This document shows positions 1 to 6,319 of a DNA stretch of 13,607 bases, in pieces. The DNA comes from HGM13233 sp900762805 (GTDB lineage Bacteria; Bacillota; Clostridia; Oscillospirales; Ruminococcaceae): NCBI GenBank assembly GCA_937993755.1, contig CALKMA010000021.1, positions 1-13,607 of the forward strand. Direction: 5' to 3'. The notes below the pieces were generated by a model. It ran no database searches. It was not told the origin of the DNA and saw nothing but the letters and a program-made list of their open reading frames with translations. Within the stretch, counting starts at the first letter, position 1; each line of letters begins with the position of its first letter. A program made the translations under genes and the position numbers.

Positions 1-1
1 G

Positions 2-841
2 CTGTTGGCCGTAGGGCTGCTGTTGGCATTGGCTCTGACACTGGGCGGCTGCGGGACTGAACCTGCACCGGACCCGGATGATCCAACGCCGCCTGACCCG
101 GCGGCAAAGTATCCGGCAACGCTCAGGGATTTTTTAAGGGAGGATCCGTTTGACCCCATATACAGCACATATGGGGACGGATTAAGATCAGGGGCTCTTC
201 CGTATAAAGAAGCCGAAGCGATGTTCGGCCCGGATGTGGATATGGTGTTCCGCACGGGCAACGGGATGGTTGCTCTGCTGATCGACAAGGACAAAGAGGA
301 GCTGGTGCTTGAGTCAATGAACGAGGATGGGACTGACCGCAAAAGAGTGCTCACGATTCCGCAGGGCAATGCATTAGTCAGAGGGGCTTTGTCAAGATGG
401 GGCGGCGACGGATGGCTGCTTGTTAACGGATGGGGAACGAGAGCGCCGACGGAGGGAGTCCAATATAGAGACTATTATTACTATTATCAACCGGCGAACG
501 AATACATGGTATTTTCCATAACCTGCCCCGATCACCTTGCATGGGGAGTAGATATGGCGCTGACGCGCTCGGCCTTTCTGTGGTCGCATGAAACAGAGGA
601 GCATTATCAGAAGAGAAAAGAGCGCGGTGCTCAATTGACCGGCCCGAATGAGGTGCTCGATATAGAATGTTACATCTATGATATCTATGTCGGCAAAAGC
701 TACTATTTGGGCAGAACCTTTTTGTATGGAGGAGAGGTATGGGAGACCTATTATCGGCTGAATACAGATAGCCCCACCTTCAAGGAATGGATGGCCTCCT
801 ATCTGGAACAAAGGAATAAGGATATAGCCGCGATGGGATAA
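2..841 (+). CDS. Lipoprotein of unknown function, 5' end cut by window edge
   Basis: The frame is open to the left edge. The first readable start, TTG at 5, sits inside a hydrophobic stretch with no positive n-region before it, so the true start is probably upstream of the window. The stretch ends in a lipobox (LTLGGC, Cys at residue 16 counted from the TTG), which predicts signal peptidase II cleavage and a lipid anchor on the outer face of the membrane. A Pro/Asp-rich linker follows the Cys, then about 240 residues of mixed polar sequence with a run of five tyrosines near residues 156-160. I recognise no family or catalytic motif in this part. The gene is followed at once by an intrinsic terminator and then by convergent genes, so it is the last gene of its unit. 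It is less GC-rich than the serS and ttcA regions. Secretion and lipidation are well supported; the function is unknown. Confidence 0.8.
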   Translation: MLAVGLLLALALTLGGCGTEPAPDPDDPTPPDPAAKYPATLRDFLREDPFDPIYSTYGDGLRSGALPYKEAEAMFGPDVDMVFRTGNGMVALLIDKDKEELVLESMNEDGTDRKRVLTIPQGNALVRGALSRWGGDGWLLVNGWGTRAPTEGVQYRDYYYYYQPANEYMVFSITCPDHLAWGVDMALTRSAFLWSHETEEHYQKRKERGAQLTGPNEVLDIECYIYDIYVGKSYYLGRTFLYGGEVWETYYRLNTDSPTFKEWMASYLEQRNKDIAAMG

Positions 842-854
842 TCGCGGCTTTTTT
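826..854 (+). terminator. Intrinsic terminator overlapping the lipoprotein stop codon
   Basis: A perfect 9-bp stem (AGCCGCGAT at 826-834, ATCGCGGCT at 841-849) with a 6-nt loop is followed by T849-854. The TAA stop at 839-841 lies in the loop and at the base of the 3' arm, so the last codons of the gene form the 5' arm. Confidence 0.85.
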
Positions 855-998
855 GTGCCTGCTTTGCAAAATGTGGAAGAAGCAGCGACTGTGCCGGAGG
901 ATGAAGGCCGCTCTGTGATCGCACCGGCGGAGGGTGCTCAGCCGGGCCCGCAAACAAATTTGCGCATGATCCCTGGCATGGCCATAAGAAGCGGCCCG

Positions 999-1523
999 CT
1001 ATCTCAATTTCTTCCCCATCTCGATCCTGACCGCATGTCGCTCCGGGTCTGTGTTGGAATAGGAATAAAGATCAAAGCCAATGATATCAAAACCGTTTTT
1101 GCGGTAAAACGCGATCGCGTTTTCATTGCATGACTGCGTTTCCAGAACAGCCATCCGTGCGTCTGCTTTGACAGCCTCCGCCAGTATGGTATTCATCAGC
1201 GCGGTGCCGATCCCTCGATGACGCTCGGCGCTGTCAAACACGCAGATGTTGCTGATGCGGAAGCGGTTGTTCCACTTTTCGGGCGCGCCCTCCGCGTATC
1301 CGAGCAGCCTTTCGTCTTCAAAGGCTCCGTAGGCAACCGGCTCGTCCAGCCAGTCCCCGAAAAATTCATCCTCAAAGGCTTTTTCGACAGCCGCTTCGAA
1401 GGGCACATATTCCATCCGAAAGCCGGTGCTGCCTGCGTGGATGTCATAATAACCCTTTGTTTGGTAGCGGGCGGTGAACCGCTTGCCGGCATAAGCCTCT
1501 CTGTTCAGACGCTTTATTTCCAT
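999..1523 (-). CDS. GNAT family N-acetyltransferase, SatA-like
   Basis: The 174-aa product is a complete GNAT fold protein, expected to move an acetyl group from acetyl-CoA to an amine in the cytoplasm. Motif A is clear at residues 90-112, with the pyrophosphate-binding RHRGIG at 101-106. Motif B follows (LETQ at 127-130, NAIAFYRKNGF at 135-145). The LETQ...N..A..FY...GF arrangement and the tyrosine-containing end resemble streptothricin acetyltransferases (SatA) and their many uncharacterised clostridial relatives. This suggests an antibiotic or small-amine substrate but does not prove one. The ATG lies 9 nt after the yoaP-like stop. A GGGGGT stretch overlapping that stop may act as a weak ribosome-binding site, so translation probably depends on the upstream gene. 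It is the last gene of the minus-strand run. No T-tailed terminator is visible after it; the nearest hairpin, around 955-970, has none. Confidence 0.85.
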   Translation of the reverse strand: MEIKRLNREAYAGKRFTARYQTKGYYDIHAGSTGFRMEYVPFEAAVEKAFEDEFFGDWLDEPVAYGAFEDERLLGYAEGAPEKWNNRFRISNICVFDSAERHRGIGTALMNTILAEAVKADARMAVLETQSCNENAIAFYRKNGFDIIGFDLYSYSNTDPERHAVRIEMGKKLR

Positions 1524-1532
1524 GACCGGCCG

Positions 1533-2279
1533 TTACCCCCGCACGCCCGCCAGAGCCAGAAACTTCTTGTCGGACTGGATGCTCTGCGTTACGAATTTCC
1601 CGTCCCGGAACAGGGCGTAGGTCGTTACCGGCGCGGGCACATTCTGTGCGGCTTCTCTGGTGGTGATATGGATGGTTTTCAGTGGGATGCGGTGCTCCTT
1701 CGCGGCCTCTTCCACTCTGGGCACCCAGTAGTAAGTAAAGGGGCACTGATCGGTATAGTAGAGGACAAAGCCGTCGCCCTCCGCTTTCGGATGTCTGGCA
1801 CAGTCCTTGAATTTCGGCGGTTCGGAGTCCGGCTCAAGCGGCAGAGCCATCAGTGTGATGCCGCAGTCCGACGTATCCGCGACATAAAAGCCCTTGTGCG
1901 CCATATACTTCGGGTCAGACAGAAATTCCCGCTTCCTGCCCTCTGCGGAAAGGATACAAAGCCCCTTTTTGCCCTGCGCCTTCGCGTCCCGGATGCACTC
2001 CGAGAGCAGATCATTGGAATAGCCGTGCCCTTTCATGGAGCCGGCGATCCACAGGCAGTTGATATAGAGATACCCGTCCGCTTCGATCGGCACCCATGCG
2101 TTTTCCGCCGGTATGTATTCGATGAAGCACTTGCCGCGTTCCTCACTGCGGTAAAAAACAAGCCCCTCGTCAAGCCGCTGCTTGAGCCATTCCTTTTTTA
2201 CAAGGCTCTGCTTGCCGGACATGGCACAGCAGATATGCTCCTTGTCGATGTTCTCTCTTGTGATCCTGATATAATTCAT
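1533..2279 (-). CDS. yoaP: YoaP-like GNAT acetyltransferase with C-terminal YoaP domain
   Basis: At 248 aa this matches the length and order of Bacillus YoaP. An N-terminal GNAT domain carries an acetyl-CoA loop near residues 83-92 (KGHGYSNDLL) and the ensuing helix and strand (KKGLCILS, 104-111). A C-terminal module of roughly residues 170-246 starts like a thioredoxin fold (YYTDQCPFTYYWVP, 174-187) and ends in the YoaP-like domain (ALFRDGKFVTQSI, 222-234). Cys179 sits where thioredoxins carry their first active-site Cys, but there is no second Cys in a CxxC. The substrate is not established for the family, as far as I know. The ATG overlaps the TGA of the upstream membrane protein gene by four bases (ATGA, 2276-2279), a classic arrangement for translational coupling. 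The small GNAT gene follows after 9 nt. The family call is firm; the chemistry is not. Confidence 0.85.
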   Translation of the reverse strand: MNYIRITRENIDKEHICCAMSGKQSLVKKEWLKQRLDEGLVFYRSEERGKCFIEYIPAENAWVPIEADGYLYINCLWIAGSMKGHGYSNDLLSECIRDAKAQGKKGLCILSAEGRKREFLSDPKYMAHKGFYVADTSDCGITLMALPLEPDSEPPKFKDCARHPKAEGDGFVLYYTDQCPFTYYWVPRVEEAAKEHRIPLKTIHITTREAAQNVPAPVTTYALFRDGKFVTQSIQSDKKFLALAGVRG

Positions 2280-2794
2280 TTCGAGGCCCCCAATTCTCTA
2301 TCGCTTTCTGTTAATTTTCCTGAAAAAAGAAAGTAGATCAGCAGACCGTCAATGATGAGATCATAGATCCTCAATCGGTCAAAAAAGAACAACGCTGGAC
2401 AGCACCGACACCAGCGCGATGCCCGCGCCGATGATTTTTGGGAATACGCCGCGCTCCTTTGTCATCCACGCAAAATACGCCATGAGCGGCGAAAAGAGGG
2501 CAAACACCGCCCAGCCGATGATGACCGACCGGCTGTAAACACCGCGGGTGAGCACGGCTGTGGCATAGTAGGTGAGCAGCATCCCGATGCAGAACGGGAA
2601 GACATTCTGCATGGCCGCTTTTTCGTGGGGCTGTAAATGGCGATCAACGTTCCCAGGAGGCTCCATACTGCCATTTGGGAAAAGATCTCGCCGAGATTCT
2701 GACAGTAAATATCAAACAGCCTTGACGCCGCGCCGAGAACAAGCCCGGCGGCCAGCGTGGATACGGGGTTCAGCAGGTTTCTTTTCATCCTCAT
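2276..2794 (-). pseudogene. Multi-pass membrane protein gene with two compensating homopolymer frameshifts
   Basis: Three overlapping frames join into one plausible 172-aa membrane protein. From ATG 2794 the frame reads MRMKRNLLNPVSTLAAG up to ...YSPTKK. It is then lost at a run of five identical bases (2619-2623); one more base would continue as AAMQNVFPFCIGMLLTYYA in the adjacent frame. That frame runs to ...SVVLF and hits a stop at a run of six (2381-2386); one base fewer would continue as DRLRIYDLIIDGLL and restore the first frame, ending in TGA at 2276-2278. The net length is a multiple of three. The restored protein would have about four to five hydrophobic segments and no charged catalytic motif; I recognise it only as a small clostridial membrane protein of unknown function. 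Both ends fit an operon: ATGA overlap with yoaP downstream and with a short ORF upstream. Either the gene is broken or both runs are homopolymer sequencing errors. Confidence 0.6.
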
Positions 2795-2988
2795 GACAAT
2801 TGTTCCAATAATGCTTTTCCAACCGGATCGCCCGGCGGCAGGGCCGGCAGACGCGTCCTCGATGAAGTCTGCACGGCCGCATACCGCCCGCCACACAAGG
2901 GGCGGAGGCTGATTGCGGTAAGGCGGCAGGCGGCGGAAAGTAGACGCATAAACACCCAGAGCAGGGGCAAGACACGCCGAGACGCTGT
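2791..2988 (-). CDS. Short uncertain ORF overlapping the membrane protein start
   Basis: This 65-codon ORF (ATG at about 2988; a GTG at 3027 would lengthen it to 78 aa) ends in TGA at 2791-2793, overlapping the ATG of the membrane protein by ATGA. The C-terminal part (LPALPPGDPVGKALLEQLS) looks like real protein, whereas the N-terminal half is rich in Arg, Leu and Cys with no recognisable fold. It could be the remnant of a gene whose 5' part has decayed, since the two neighbouring frames are also open here. It may equally be chance coding in GC-rich DNA. The stop-start overlap is the main reason to list it. Confidence 0.25.
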   Translation of the reverse strand, partial: TASRRVLPLLWVFMRLLSAACRLTAISLRPLCGGRYAAVQTSSRTRLPALPPGDPVGKALLEQLS

Positions 2989-3031
2989 CATGCCCCTGTT
3001 CCCATAGCTCGATAAATCGGGGTTCACGGTT

Positions 3032-3178
3032 CTACTTGTCTTTTTTATTCTTTAAGCTGAAGCTCAAAACGATGCATACCGCCATGCTTGCTGCGGCTAC
3101 GAGCAACAGACAGTCGATTTCCAACCACAGGTGTAGTAAGAGCAGTATGAAGCTAATTATTGAAAGAATCTTCAGCAC
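3032..3178 (-). CDS. Possible 48-aa two-helix membrane peptide
   Basis: A GTG at 3178, preceded five bases upstream by AAAGAG, opens a 48-aa frame. It reads MLKILSIISFILLLLHLWLE, then a second hydrophobic stretch (CLLLVAAASMAVCIVLSFSL) and a lysine-rich end (KNKKDK). Two short hydrophobic helices with a basic tail are typical of small membrane peptides, and the composition is unlike chance reading of the GC-rich DNA around it. The frame stays open upstream (GYKPRKRVV) to a TGA, but no ATG, GTG or TTG is there, so either the start is this GTG or the 5' end is damaged. A good AAGGGAG site about 30 nt upstream is set for another frame. Its stop lies just ahead of the short ORF that leads into the membrane protein and yoaP, so it may head that operon. 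I do not recognise a family. Confidence 0.4.
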   Translation of the reverse strand: MLKILSIISFILLLLHLWLEIDCLLLVAAASMAVCIVLSFSLKNKKDK

Positions 3179-3329
3179 AACAACTCTTTTCGTGGCTTAT
3201 ATCCAACTCCCTTTCAAATGATGATTTGCCACATTTTTTTTCGGGCCGTTATGAAACGCAAAAGGCTCCTTGACAGATCGGCCCTTGTGCTTCCCGGCTC
3301 GTGGCTTCTGCTTTGCCGCCGGCCGCGGC

Positions 3330-4619
3330 CTATTTGTTTTTGGGGGTGAGCACCGTCTGCCCGCCCATGTAAGGGGCGAGGGCGGCGGGGATCTTCACGC
3401 TGCCGTCGGCGCACAGATTGTTTTCCAGGAAAGCGATCAGCATACGGGGCGGCGCCACGACCGTGTTGTTGAGGGTGTGCGGGAAGTAGGTGCCCTTTTC
3501 ACCGCGCACACGGATCTGCAGGCGGCGGGCCTGCGCGTCGCCGAGGTTGGAGCAGGAGCCGACCTCGAAATACTTCTGCTGGCGCGGCGACCATGCCTCG
3601 ACGTCGCAGCTCTTGACCTTGAGATCGGCCAGATCGCCGGAGCAGCATTCAAGAGTGCGCACGGGAATGTCGAGGGTGCGGAAAAAGTCTACCGTGTTGT
3701 TCCACAGCCTGTTGTACCAGTCCATGCTGTCTTCCGGCTTGCAGACGACGACCATTTCCTGCTTTTCAAACTGATGGATGCGGTAGACGCCGCGCTCCTC
3801 AATGCCGTGCGCGCCGACCTCCTTGCGGAAGCAGGGCGAATAGCTGGTGAGGGCCTGCGGCAGCTCCTTTTCCTCCAGAATGGTGTCGATGAACTTGCCG
3901 ATCATCGAATGCTCGCTGGTGCCGATAAGGTAAAGATCCTCGCCCTCGATCTTGTACATCATATTTTCCATCTCGGAAAAGCTCATGACGCCGTTGACGA
4001 CGGCTGAGCGGATCATGAAGGGCGGGATAAAATAGGTGAAGCCGCGGCCTATCATAAAGTCGCGCGCGTAGGACAGGATGGAGGAATGCAGACGTGCGAT
4101 GTCGCCCGACAGATAATAGAACCCGTTGCCGCTGGTGCGGCGGGCCGAATCGAGATCGATGCCGGCAAAGGACTCCATGATATCGACGTGATAGGGGATG
4201 TCGAAATCGGGCACGACCGGCTCGCCGAAGCGCTGGTTTTCCACATTTTCGCTGTCATCCCGGCCGATGGGGACCGAGGCGTCGATGATATTGGGGATGA
4301 CCATCATGCGCTTCCTGAGCTCGGCCTGCAGCTCGCCGATCTGCTTTTCAAGCGCCTCGCGCTCGGCCGTCATTTCGTTGACGGCTGCCTTGGCCTGCTC
4401 GGCAAGCTCCTTTTCGCCCTTGGCCATATGCTGGCCGATCTGCTTGCTGATGGTGTTCCGCTTATTGCGCAGCTCGTCGCAGCGGGCGGTGGCCCTGCGG
4501 CACTGCTCGTCGAGAGCGGCGACCTCATCGACAAGGGCAAGCTTGTCGAGCTGGAATTTCTTGCAGATATTCTCTTTCACAAGCTCCGGGTTGGTGCGGA
4601 TAAGTTTGATGTCGATCAT
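3330..4619 (-). CDS. serS: Seryl-tRNA synthetase
   Basis: The 429-aa product charges tRNA-Ser with serine through a seryl-adenylate in the cytoplasm, as a homodimeric class II synthetase. Residues 1-110 form the usual N-terminal helical arm, with a long charged coiled coil (about 30-105) that grips the long variable arm of tRNA-Ser. The catalytic core follows: motif 2 at 264-288 (FRKEVGAHG...HQFEKQE) and motif 3 at 381-400 (HTLNNTVVAPPRML, Arg392 kept). Two places differ from most bacterial enzymes. TSEHS (234-238) stands where TAEVP is usual, and NNTVVAPPRM replaces the common NGSGLAVGRT. These variants resemble archaeal, especially haloarchaeal, type-1 SerS. The start at 4619 is chosen because AGGAG lies 7 nt upstream and the protein then begins MIDIKLIRTNPELVK, the standard SerS N-terminus; a start farther upstream would run through the T-box leader. 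A T-box controls the gene. Confidence 0.96.
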   Translation of the reverse strand: MIDIKLIRTNPELVKENICKKFQLDKLALVDEVAALDEQCRRATARCDELRNKRNTISKQIGQHMAKGEKELAEQAKAAVNEMTAEREALEKQIGELQAELRKRMMVIPNIIDASVPIGRDDSENVENQRFGEPVVPDFDIPYHVDIMESFAGIDLDSARRTSGNGFYYLSGDIARLHSSILSYARDFMIGRGFTYFIPPFMIRSAVVNGVMSFSEMENMMYKIEGEDLYLIGTSEHSMIGKFIDTILEEKELPQALTSYSPCFRKEVGAHGIEERGVYRIHQFEKQEMVVVCKPEDSMDWYNRLWNNTVDFFRTLDIPVRTLECCSGDLADLKVKSCDVEAWSPRQQKYFEVGSCSNLGDAQARRLQIRVRGEKGTYFPHTLNNTVVAPPRMLIAFLENNLCADGSVKIPAALAPYMGGQTVLTPKNK

Positions 4620-4905
4620 AAATGACTCCTGAAAAAATAGTTTTGTCGGAAAGGCGGAGGATATCTGCGGCAGGGCTGCCCGCATAATAAAATAAGCCTC
4701 CCGCCCACAATGGGACGGAAAGCTCCGCGGTGCCACCCAAATTGCCGATGTGCTCGGCCGCTTTGACCGCGCAGCGGGGCGCGGGCCCTTTCAGCTCGAA
4801 AGGCGGAATGCCGAAAGCCCCTGCCGGTTCGCAGCGCCCACCGGCTCTCTGAAAAGGGGGATACAGCTGGCTTTTTTCCTTTGTCAGCACTGAAAATGAA
4901 TTGTA
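4620..4905 (-). promoter_or_regulatory. T-box leader of serS, specifier UCC (Ser)
   Basis: The roughly 285-nt leader carries the T-box parts in order. Stem I includes GAGAGCCGG (4842-4850) and its return strand CCGGC. The likely specifier loop reads GGCATTCCGCC, with the serine codon TCC at 4805-4807 followed by a purine. The conserved T-box core TGGCACCGCGG is at 4725-4735, and its partner CGTCCC lies inside the terminator stem. Known T-box logic then applies: uncharged tRNA-Ser pairs with the specifier and stabilises the antiterminator, giving serS expression under serine shortage. The core and terminator are seen directly. The specifier is an alignment by eye, supported by its being a serine codon upstream of serS. 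Confidence 0.9.
4683..4723 (-). terminator. T-box regulated terminator of serS leader
   Basis: On the minus strand GCTTTCCGTCC (4723-4713) pairs with GGGCGGGAGGC (4706-4696), an 11-bp stem with some G-U pairs and a 6-nt loop, followed by TTATTTTATTAT. The 5' arm overlaps the antiterminator partner, so the two structures exclude each other. Confidence 0.85.
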
Positions 4906-4911
4906 TTACAG

Positions 4912-4940
4912 ATTATAGTGGTTTTTGCCGGCTTTGTCAA
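4912..4940 (-). promoter_or_regulatory. Consensus sigma-A promoter of serS
   Basis: A perfect TTGACA (4940-4935) and a perfect TATAAT (4917-4912) are separated by exactly 17 bp. Transcription would start near 4905, just ahead of the T-box leader. Confidence 0.92.
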
Positions 4941-4963
4941 GGGGCGCGCCGGCTCCCGGCCGA

Positions 4964-4996
4964 TAAAAGCGGGCCTCCGCGCGGCTGCGGAGGCCT
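4964..4996 (-). terminator. Terminator of the DUF937-yegP unit
   Basis: GGCCTCCGC (4995-4987) and GCGGAGGCC (4980-4972) form a perfect 9-bp stem with a 6-nt loop, followed on the minus strand by CGCTTTTA. It separates the yegP unit from the serS promoter immediately downstream. Confidence 0.8.
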
Positions 4997-5012
4997 GCTT
5001 GGGGCAGAGCGA

Positions 5013-5384
5013 TCAGTCAAGCTCCTCGACGGTGGGGGAGTCGGCGTTCTTGCGGACACTCTCGATGCCGTTTCGGCAGCTGGCCTTGGCGGCATAGCCC
5101 TCTCCGGTCAGAATGATCTGGCCGTTGGTTGCCTTCAGACGGTAGCGGGTCTCGCCCCGCTTGTCGGTATACATCTCGAACTTGGGATTTTTTTTCGCTT
5201 CGACCGACTCGACGGTCTGATCCTCCAGCTCGGCGACGGGGGCGTTCTTGCTGACGCTTTCGATGCCGCTGCGGGCTGAATTGATGCTGGTGTAGACCTC
5301 GGACACGCCGATGACCTCACCGTTGGCGGCTTTCAGGTTGAACACATAGCCGTCCTTTGCCTTTTTCAGAATGTACTTGCCCAT
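5013..5384 (-). CDS. yegP: YegP family protein with two DUF1508 repeats
   Basis: The 123-aa cytoplasmic protein has two copies of the short DUF1508 unit. The first covers about residues 3-52 (YILKKAKDGYVFNLKAANGE...GIESVSKNA), the second about 66-115 (PKFEMYTDKRGETRYRLKATNGQ...GIESVRKNA). Each shows the K..DG/RG..R/FNLKA.NG and C/ARNGIESV pattern that defines the family. E. coli YegP is a tandem-repeat protein of similar size and has no firmly assigned role that I know of. The ATG at 5384 has AAAGGA upstream at good spacing. It begins 36 nt after the DUF937 gene, with no terminator between and a strong one after it, so the two are probably co-transcribed. There is no signal peptide, and the acidic tail (PTVEELD) is ordinary. 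Confidence 0.88.
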   Translation of the reverse strand: MGKYILKKAKDGYVFNLKAANGEVIGVSEVYTSINSARSGIESVSKNAPVAELEDQTVESVEAKKNPKFEMYTDKRGETRYRLKATNGQIILTGEGYAAKASCRNGIESVRKNADSPTVEELD

Positions 5385-5420
5385 GGTTGGTTCCTTTCTT
5401 ATGATGAATTTTTGAAGGAC

Positions 5421-6251
5421 TCATTTGCCGCCGCCGAGCAGCGAGCTGATCAGGTCGCCGGCCGCGTCGCTGCCGAGCAGGGCGCCGGCAATGTCGCCGA
5501 TATCGGTGCCGGTGTCTTTCTTTTTGGATGCCGTCTTCTTGCCCGATGTGCTGCCGGTTTTCTTGCCGGAGGACGAGGCTTTCTTGCCGCTGCCGGAGGA
5601 CGTCGTCTTGCCGGAGGAGCTGCCGGTTTTTTTGCCGGAGGACGTCGTCTTTTTCGAGGTGGTCGAGGTGCTGGTCAGGCTGAACAGGGCGCCGGCGATG
5701 TTGCCGAGGTCAAGCCCGCCCGACGAGTCGGACTTGTCCGAACCGCCGAACAGCCCGCCCACGATGGAGGCGAGGTCGAGGCCGCTCGATTTCTGGGTGG
5801 TGGTGCCGAGCAGCCCGCTGAGCAGCGAGGTGATGGAGCTGCTGCCCGATTTGTTGAACAGCCCGCCGACCAGTGTCATCAGTGCCGGCGCGATGGACGA
5901 AAGGATGCTGGAGACGCCCTTCTGCGAAACGCCCGTCTGCTTGGCGATGGCCTTCTTGGTGTCGGCCTCCTCGCTGCCCAGAATATGGCCGATGATCTTG
6001 GCGCCGTCGCTGAGGTCGGCATTTTTGATGAGGTCTGTGACCGAGTCGCTCGACTCATGGTCGGCCAGCGCGTTTACCAGCGATTTTTCGCCCTCCTCGC
6101 TGTTGGCGTTCTTGAGCAGGCCGGCGAGCAGCGAGGGCGCCGCGGCCTGCAGGACCGATGTCACATCCGAGGATGAGGTGCCGCTGGTTTTGCTGGCGGC
6201 GTTGACGGCTGAAGTGCTGAACAGGCCGCCGAGAAGTTGCGTGATATCCAT
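5421..6251 (-). CDS. DUF937 domain protein with Ser/Thr/Lys/Gly-rich linker
   Basis: The 276-aa protein begins MDITQLLGGLFS and has the small-residue helices typical of DUF937 proteins across residues 1-190, with repeated SLLAGLL-, SLLSGLL- and IVGGLFG-type segments. These proteins are common in bacteria and their function is not known. Residues 192-246 form a low-complexity linker of SSGKK/TSSGKKT units containing almost only Ser, Thr, Gly and Lys, which resembles basic histone-H1-like tails. A last amphipathic piece (IGDIAGALLGSDAAGDLISS, 251-270) repeats the N-terminal motif style. No signal peptide or charged catalytic motif is present. The start has CAGGAG ten bases upstream. It is first in a two-gene unit with yegP. 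Nucleic-acid binding by the linker is a guess from composition. Confidence 0.85.
   Translation of the reverse strand: MDITQLLGGLFSTSAVNAASKTSGTSSSDVTSVLQAAAPSLLAGLLKNANSEEGEKSLVNALADHESSDSVTDLIKNADLSDGAKIIGHILGSEEADTKKAIAKQTGVSQKGVSSILSSIAPALMTLVGGLFNKSGSSSITSLLSGLLGTTTQKSSGLDLASIVGGLFGGSDKSDSSGGLDLGNIAGALFSLTSTSTTSKKTTSSGKKTGSSSGKTTSSGSGKKASSSGKKTGSTSGKKTASKKKDTGTDIGDIAGALLGSDAAGDLISSLLGGGK
5514..5678 (-). repeat. Low-complexity repeat coding for SSGKK-type units
   Basis: Within the DUF937 gene the sequence is a degenerate repeat of GGA/GGC-AAG-AAG and serine codons, giving about five GKK units in 55 residues. Such in-frame repeats can change in copy number between strains. Confidence 0.7.
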
Positions 6252-6290
6252 TGATCTTATTCTCCTGATTCATGAACTGCTATTATATTC

Positions 6291-6319
6291 ATAGTATCAT
6301 TTTTTAAGGGCAGGTGCAA
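6291..6319 (-). promoter_or_regulatory. Likely promoter of DUF937-yegP unit
   Basis: TTGCAC (6319-6314) and TACTAT (6296-6291) are spaced by 17 bp, in the short AT-rich stretch just before the DUF937 gene. A TATAAT eight bases downstream is an alternative -10 but has no -35 at the right distance. Confidence 0.5.

Noticed and set aside
855..1133. 92-codon plus-strand ORF after the lipoprotein
   Set aside because: It begins inside the T-run of the terminator, has no ribosome-binding site and runs antisense into the GNAT gene.
1218..2336. 372-codon plus-strand ORF opposite the two acetyltransferases
   Set aside because: It is antisense to two well-supported genes and spans their junction, and its product shows no domain.
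3270..4007. 245-codon plus-strand ORF opposite serS
   Set aside because: Antisense to the conserved SerS catalytic core.
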